From an uncultured Acetobacter sp. (GTDB lineage: Bacteria; Pseudomonadota; Alphaproteobacteria; Acetobacterales; Acetobacteraceae), in NCBI RefSeq assembly GCF_937875265.1, contig NZ_CALLXM010000224.1, positions 1 to 11,682 of the forward strand: a stretch of DNA of 11,682 nt, written 5' to 3'. The position numbers and the translations under genes are program-made. Numbering within the stretch: the stretch's first letter is position 1; each line of letters opens with the position of its first letter. Shown here in pieces: positions 7,701 to 11,682 of this stretch. The notes beneath the pieces are model-generated. The model searched no databases. It saw only the letters and a program-made list of their open reading frames with translations, and had not been told where the DNA came from.

Positions 7701-7913
7701 CAGACACGCCACCAGCCCCGCAGCGCCGGGCAGGCTCAGCACATCATCCGGCACTCCGGCGTCCCGCAACGCTGCGGCCATATCTTCAGCAAAATGCGTA
7801 GCCGCCTGCCCATCTGCCGGAGCCGGCCAGCTGGCATCCGGCCAGAGGCGGGTTGGCGCACCGCGCGGTGCCCGGACATCTCTGAAGTAAGAAGAAACAA
7901 CAACTGCCGTCAT
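4782..7913 (-). CDS. glnE: Bifunctional glutamine synthetase adenylyltransferase/adenylyl-removing enzyme GlnE
   Basis: Cytoplasmic regulator of nitrogen assimilation. It adenylylates glutamine synthetase to lower its activity and removes AMP to restore it, directed by PII proteins and glutamine. At 1043 residues it is longer than the roughly 950 of E. coli. The N-terminal nucleotidyltransferase-like domain (AMP removal) has VLAMGKLGARELNFSSDIDL with metal-binding Asp210 and Asp212, followed by YVFRTDLRLRP and LGQGGIREIEFLAQ. The C-terminal domain (AMP addition) has AVLALGKAGSREMMPGSDLD with Asp739 and Asp741, then VDMRLRPSG, and GGLMEVEFIAQIMQL. Both active sites look intact and their separation agrees with E. 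coli GlnE. ATG 7913 is the first good start; further upstream codons would run into the divergent gene. Met45 (7781) is an alternative giving 999 residues, closer to the family. The extra N-terminal residues show no motif I recognise. Confidence 0.96.
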   Translation of the reverse strand: MTAVVVSSYFRDVRAPRGAPTRLWPDASWPAPADGQAATHFAEDMAAALRDAGVPDDVLSLPGAAGLVACLGGNSPYLSDLARQDAAFFAELVQSGPEPCAKGVFAAFAVFDITSGRECVASFLRQAKKRTALICAVADLGGIWSLEEVTQTLSRLADAALEVAVRHLLLGAHQAGQLQLRDPKRPAYGSGFVVLAMGKLGARELNFSSDIDLMVLYDPSLQPQPDAVRRVFIRMTSDLVGLMEARDADGYVFRTDLRLRPDPSSTPPAVSVQAAIQYYESLGQTWERAAMIKARAVAGDNALGRRFLAAIRPFVWRRHLDFALIDDIHDMKARIDRYRKAGRTGLADLPDSVLADPVACRDWLLGHNVKLGQGGIREIEFLAQAMQLVWGGRVPALRERTTFGALKKLVGSAYLPREEAEVLARTYRVLRDAEHRLQMRADHQTHDLPDRAETFDAFAVFMNYTDGEALALDLLPRMREARRIFERHFATPQVSALGQDTTLLAVAPDDENSPALLEGIGFPAAQTEDVLQVLARWQNNSLRALRSERARALLRGLLPALLASFAARSNPLACLRRFDALLARQHAGVQLLSLFERNPELIDRIAALFDSSAFLANHLADTPSALEGLLEPEPEEGRNVLDRLRHLAKEADSTECLVTALRPLLRGEEFRLSVDVLEGRLGENEAEKQRTALADTIMAVLMRAVEKEHRQRYGRVPGGAMAVLALGKAGSREMMPGSDLDLLLVFDHPADVQLSQVPEGAPKKIGGLPVRPPRSLAVSQYYTRLAHAFIAALTAPGPEGPLYAVDMRLRPSGAAGPVAVFRKAFLKYHEDAAWTWERMALTRARLITAPVELKGQLQEDLARILNGEMRKPRSSAEKLLADAGQMRSRLARDLPASSPWDIKRRAGGLMEVEFIAQIMQLVAGTQEARNPCTRRALTLLKKNGFLTVMETKLLLEADAVWRQLQCLLRLLCGPVPPVDLERELAPTAVKILLRAMGEASLPDLIERTSGLARAVRQIFEQRVGTVEAGDAFAGKATGERSAP

Positions 7914-7933
7914 GATCTGACCATTCTTATGGA

Positions 7934-10900
7934 ATGCAAAGGGTTGCTGCGTTGACTTCCACGGGTCAAGACCTCCCGCGCCCCCTGCACAAGCGGGCCC
8001 TGCGCGTTCTGACCATTCTGGCGGCTGCCGTGCTGGTTCTGCCAGTGCTGTGTGTGGCGGCACTGCTGGTGCGGATGATGTTCGGGCCAGTGAATGTCAC
8101 CCCGCTCGTGCGGCCCTTCCTGCCGGTTGCAGTCCTGAGTGGCCACCCCGGCCAGCCTGCCGCAGCGACCCTCACCCTGCGTCGGGCGGAACTGCAATGG
8201 AACGGTCTGCGGGACGGATTGAGCGTGCCTGTCATGCTCTCCCTGCATGACGTGCGTATTCTCAAAGCCGACAAGACGACGGCGGACACCATCCATGCCG
8301 CCAACGTCACTCTGGACCCGCTGGCCCTGACCCACGGCAGCATTGCCCTGCGCACGGTAGACCTCAGCGGTGTGCGGATGGCCCTGCGCCGGGAGAAGGA
8401 TGGCTCCATCGGTTTTGATATCGATGCACCACCCACGCCCGCAACCTCCCCCAACGATACCGACACGCTGGACCCGACCAGCCTGCAACGCATTGCCCTG
8501 ACCGATGCGCAGGTGACGGTGGATGACCGCCTGACCCACACGCAGTGGATTGCCTCCCCCATTACCTCCACGCTGCATACTGTCAGGCTGCATGGGGAAA
8601 ATGGCCTGACCGGCTCGGTCGCCCTCACCTTTCAGGCACAGCAGGACAGCACGGAATGCCTGAGCCTGACGGCACAGGGCACCCAGACAGATCAGGGTAA
8701 AGTACGCTGGCATATGGCGCTTGCTCCGGTGCATCCCAGCACATTTTCAGGCCTGAACCCGGCCCTGAAAACACTGGATGTGCCCGTCAGCCTGACGGCG
8801 GATACCGTATTTGCAGCTGCCCCCCACAGCATCTGGCTGCTCCCGTCAGGGCTGGACCTGAATGCCACTTTCGGTCAGGGCACCCTTCAGGGCGGAGGCT
8901 CCACATACCTGCTGCATCATGGCTCTCTGGCCGCGCATCTGGGCCTGAACCATCAGTCCCCCACGCATACTCCCGCTACCATTACCTTGCAGGGGCTGAC
9001 GCTTGACCTGCTAAACCCGGAACACCCGGAGGATGCAAACGGCGGTATTACCGTCGGTGTTACCGGGCAGCTCAACGCATCGGACCTGTTCAACCCCACC
9101 GTGCTTTCGGGCCAGATGGCGTTGGATATTCCAACTTTCCCATTTGGTGACATTGCCAATTACTGGCCGGCAAAAGCAGCAAAAGGTGGTCGGCGCTGGG
9201 TAGACACCAACATCACCGCCGGCACGGCACAAAACCTACACACCGCCATTACGGTGCATAGCGATAAAGGCTGGAACGGCATCAAGCTCACCTCCGTAAA
9301 GGGTGGGCTGGATGGCAAAGGCCTGACCGTCCACTGGTTACGCCCCATCTCCCCGCTGCATAATCTGGATGCACGGCTTGAAGTGAACGATCTGGATAAG
9401 CTCACCATCCATTTTGATCATGCCTATCAGCTGGTGGACCGGGCCGATAAAAACGTAGGGGCGACCGGCATCGGGCGTGTTTCCGCGGGTCCTGGCTCCA
9501 TGGAAATTACCGGCCTGTCTCAAAAAGACCAGATGGGCACGATTGTTACAGAGCTGCACGGTAATTTGCGGGACATGCTGGCCCTGCTGGCAGAGCCCCG
9601 GCTGCATCTGCTCTCCCGTCATCCCATCAGCTTTACCAGCCCCTCCGGGGTTGGTAGTGCCAAGTTCTCTCTGACGCTGCCTCTGGAAAGCACGGTCTCA
9701 ACGGATCAGATGATTGTGGATGCCCATGCGGATGTCACCCACGCCCATCTGGGGAATGTGGTAGCCGGGCGCGCCATAACCAGTGGCACGTTCCAGATTG
9801 CAGCCACCACACAACAGATGGACCTGAAAGGGCATGGCGTGCTGGGCGGCCTACCGTCAGACATCACCTACTTCATGAACTTCCGCTCCCTGAGCCCGCA
9901 GGACGCAGCGGAAAAGGCGCATCTGTTCAGCCGCATCACCCCGGCAACGGCGACGGCTGCGGGTATTGATACCAGCTCCCATTTCTATGGCAGTGCCAAT
10001 CTGGCCGTGGATTATGCCCGTCTGGCCAACAAACAGGGCAGTGTAACAATCAATCTGGACCTTGAACGGTCCGGTATTGTTATCCCCCTGTGGCATAAGG
10101 CTGCCGGACGCGCAGCACAGGTTTCCGCCACACTCGCCCTGATGGACGGGCAGATTACCTCAGTCGAACGCATCCTTGCCAGCGGGCCGGGGCTGGATGT
10201 GCGGGGCCATGCCGTGCTGCGGGAAAAAGCCGCACCAGAACTGCTGGTTTCGTCTTTCAAAATAGAACGCTCTACCGGCCATGCCCGCCTTGTGCTGCCT
10301 TATGCCTCACAGGACAAAACCATTCAGGTGGGTGTTTATGCGGATACGCTGGACCTTGCCCCCCTGATGGAGGGGGACCCGAACGCCCCGAAACAGGCCT
10401 CACCCGGCTACCATGTGCCCGAAGCCGCCACGGGTAAGCTGCACGGGCCGCCGGGCAATGCGTGGACCATCGATATGACGGCCAACGCCCTGTATTACAG
10501 CCAGACGAAGCAGCCCCTGCAAATGGTGACCGGGCATTTTGAAGATAATGGCCAGCGCCTAGAACGCATGCGCTTTACCATGCGCGGACCTTCCCCCGCG
10601 ACCATGACGCTGGAACCTAAAGGGGCAACCCGCAGCCTGCATGTAACCATTCCGGATATGGGCGGTTTTCTGGCAGCTCTGAACATTCTGCCCAACGTGC
10701 AGGGGGGCCACGCCATCCTGAACGGCACATTTGATGACACACAGGCCACAGCCCCTTTCAAAGGCACGCTCAATGTTAGTCCATTCGTGCTGAAAAAGGC
10801 TCCGGCTACGGTTCTTCTGGCCCGCAACCTTTCTCTGTATGGTTGGGTGAATGCCCGCAAATCTCCGGAATTTGAGGTCTCCACCCTTACCATGCCTGTC

Positions 10901-11206
10901 ACATTTTCCGATGGCGTGCTGGCCATTCAGAACGGCCACATGGGGAATGACGCGCTGGGAGCCACGCTGGAAGGCCAGATTGACCTAGGTCATAGCAAGC
11001 TGGACCTGAACGGGACCGTAGTGCCGGTTTTTGCTATCAACAAACTACCCGGCAAGTTGCCCGGCATTGGCAAACTGTTCAGCCCGGAAAAAGAGGGCGG
11101 TCTTGTCGCCATGACCTTTGGCATTGCAGGTAAACTGGAAAACCCGGATCTGAGCGTAAACCCTTATTCGGTTCTGTTACCCGGTGTCCTGCGCAAGCTG
11201 TTCTGA
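7934..11206 (+). CDS. AsmA/YhdP-like envelope protein (DUF3971-type, AsmA-like C-terminal domain)
   Basis: A 1090-residue, single-anchor periplasmic protein. Residues about 24-46 form one membrane helix (VLTILAAAVLVLPVLCVAAL) preceded by basic residues. The rest lacks membrane segments and shows the long alternating beta-strand pattern of AsmA-like proteins. GPVNVTPLVRPFL right after the anchor matches the opening of the YhdP group. The C-terminus, with FAINKLPGKLPGIGKLF, then GLVAMTFGIAGKLENPDLSVN and a final PGVLRKLF, is the typical end of alphaproteobacterial members. In E. coli, YhdP, TamB and YdbH act in phospholipid movement to the outer membrane; the same role here is inferred. ATG 7934 has only a short GGA in front. 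TTG 7952 is a possible later start that keeps the anchor. Divergent from glnE; its 3' end overlaps the next minus-strand frame. Confidence 0.85.
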   Translation: MQRVAALTSTGQDLPRPLHKRALRVLTILAAAVLVLPVLCVAALLVRMMFGPVNVTPLVRPFLPVAVLSGHPGQPAAATLTLRRAELQWNGLRDGLSVPVMLSLHDVRILKADKTTADTIHAANVTLDPLALTHGSIALRTVDLSGVRMALRREKDGSIGFDIDAPPTPATSPNDTDTLDPTSLQRIALTDAQVTVDDRLTHTQWIASPITSTLHTVRLHGENGLTGSVALTFQAQQDSTECLSLTAQGTQTDQGKVRWHMALAPVHPSTFSGLNPALKTLDVPVSLTADTVFAAAPHSIWLLPSGLDLNATFGQGTLQGGGSTYLLHHGSLAAHLGLNHQSPTHTPATITLQGLTLDLLNPEHPEDANGGITVGVTGQLNASDLFNPTVLSGQMALDIPTFPFGDIANYWPAKAAKGGRRWVDTNITAGTAQNLHTAITVHSDKGWNGIKLTSVKGGLDGKGLTVHWLRPISPLHNLDARLEVNDLDKLTIHFDHAYQLVDRADKNVGATGIGRVSAGPGSMEITGLSQKDQMGTIVTELHGNLRDMLALLAEPRLHLLSRHPISFTSPSGVGSAKFSLTLPLESTVSTDQMIVDAHADVTHAHLGNVVAGRAITSGTFQIAATTQQMDLKGHGVLGGLPSDITYFMNFRSLSPQDAAEKAHLFSRITPATATAAGIDTSSHFYGSANLAVDYARLANKQGSVTINLDLERSGIVIPLWHKAAGRAAQVSATLALMDGQITSVERILASGPGLDVRGHAVLREKAAPELLVSSFKIERSTGHARLVLPYASQDKTIQVGVYADTLDLAPLMEGDPNAPKQASPGYHVPEAATGKLHGPPGNAWTIDMTANALYYSQTKQPLQMVTGHFEDNGQRLERMRFTMRGPSPATMTLEPKGATRSLHVTIPDMGGFLAALNILPNVQGGHAILNGTFDDTQATAPFKGTLNVSPFVLKKAPATVLLARNLSLYGWVNARKSPEFEVSTLTMPVTFSDGVLAIQNGHMGNDALGATLEGQIDLGHSKLDLNGTVVPVFAINKLPGKLPGIGKLFSPEKEGGLVAMTFGIAGKLENPDLSVNPYSVLLPGVLRKLF

Positions 11207-11682
11207 GTATCCCAGCCTTTGTTACGCGCCCAGTCTGGTGCTACAGCATTCTCTCCCTCTTCCGCTTCGGGAATGTCTGCCTGCGTTTCTGTTAGATAAA
11301 CTGTTTCTTTCAGCGTGCCCTGCACATGCGCGGTAATGGCTCCGGTTTTGACGGCGCTGCGAAATCCGTCACCCTCCTCATCAAAACTCGTATCCACGCC
11401 ATTCCCGCTCACTTCCCCCACGGGGTGGAGCACCACAGTGCTTTGCGGGCGTACCGGATCCACCAGCCAGTGGCGGGTACGTGAAACAAGGGTGGATGCG
11501 TCTGCTCCGCTACAGGGCTGCGTGCCGGTTAGTGTGACCGTTTCTGTTGTCACAACCCCTTCCGTCTGCGTACTCTGTCTACGATTTGCCGGTGCTATCT
11601 GGCCTACGAACACGGTGCCGGAAGGAATAACCAGCACCATATCCCGCGCCGCCTCTGTCCCAAGTTTGAAGCAGATAGACAC
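11164..11682 (-). CDS. Unidentified protein, probably 5'-truncated by the window edge
   Basis: An open frame of 172 codons entering from the right edge and ending at TAA 11166-11164. The first in-window codon is GTG at the very edge, so the true start is probably outside. I do not recognise the family. The visible part begins with LGTEAARDMVLVIPSGTVFVGQ, a beta-rich stretch, then is rich in Thr, Val and Ser (VVTTETVTLTGTQP, ATLVSRTRHWLVDP, STVVLHPVGE). It has an acidic patch (DIPEAEEGENA) and a polar Arg/Asn-rich tail. Two Cys are visible, one four codons from the edge and one in TGTQPCSG. The pattern suggests a beta-rich, perhaps secreted or surface protein, but this is only an impression. 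It is convergent with the AsmA-like gene and overlaps its last 43 bases, with no terminator between them. Confidence 0.6.
   Translation of the reverse strand: MSICFKLGTEAARDMVLVIPSGTVFVGQIAPANRRQSTQTEGVVTTETVTLTGTQPCSGADASTLVSRTRHWLVDPVRPQSTVVLHPVGEVSGNGVDTSFDEEGDGFRSAVKTGAITAHVQGTLKETVYLTETQADIPEAEEGENAVAPDWARNKGWDTQNSLRRTPGNRTE

Noticed and set aside
7914..8063. Extension of GlnE upstream to about 8063
   Set aside because: The extra 50 residues lie antisense to the AsmA-like gene, are low-complexity, and are not expected in GlnE.
7910..8734. A 274-codon minus-strand open frame opposite the start of the AsmA-like gene
   Set aside because: It is antisense to a well-supported coding region, is rich in Arg, Gly and Gln as GC-rich shadow frames are, and shows no family motif.

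Overview
The window looks like a chromosomal segment of an alphaproteobacterium, most likely an acetic acid bacterium (Acetobacteraceae). This rests on the moderately high G+C, the style of the GlnE and AsmA-like proteins, and the dicarboxylate and 2-oxoglutarate permeases. The taxonomic call is inference, because there is no rRNA here and no search was possible. I see no tRNA, CRISPR array, insertion sequence, integrase or attachment site. Most of the window is ordinary housekeeping DNA.

Layout, left to right. The 5' part of rmuC lies on the minus strand and runs off the left edge. A 170-base intergenic region separates it from a divergent plus-strand pair: a DctA-type C4-dicarboxylate:cation symporter and a KgtP-like major facilitator. 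These two probably form one organic-acid uptake operon. Next is a free-standing small secreted protein with a glycine zipper and proline-rich segments, which has its own strong ribosome binding site and is followed by two hairpins. A minus-strand pair follows: glnE (glutamine synthetase adenylyltransferase/deadenylylase) upstream and bcp (thiol peroxidase) about 110 bases downstream. Divergent from glnE, with only 20 bases between the annotated start codons, is a 1090-residue AsmA/YhdP-like envelope protein on the plus strand. Its 3' end overlaps by 43 bases an unrecognised minus-strand reading frame that enters from the right edge.

How the genes may relate. The transporter pair should bring in succinate/malate/fumarate and 2-oxoglutarate-type acids. 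GlnE, through PII proteins, answers to glutamine and 2-oxoglutarate, so a nutritional link is thinkable, but nothing in the sequence shows it. The remaining genes (RmuC, Bcp, AsmA-like protein, glycine-zipper protein) concern genome maintenance, peroxide defence and the cell envelope. No convincing new multi-gene system is visible. The points most worth a second look are the tight glnE/asmA divergence and its start choice, the TTG start of dctA with a possible promoter directly in front, the small glycine-zipper protein, and the unidentified right-edge gene.
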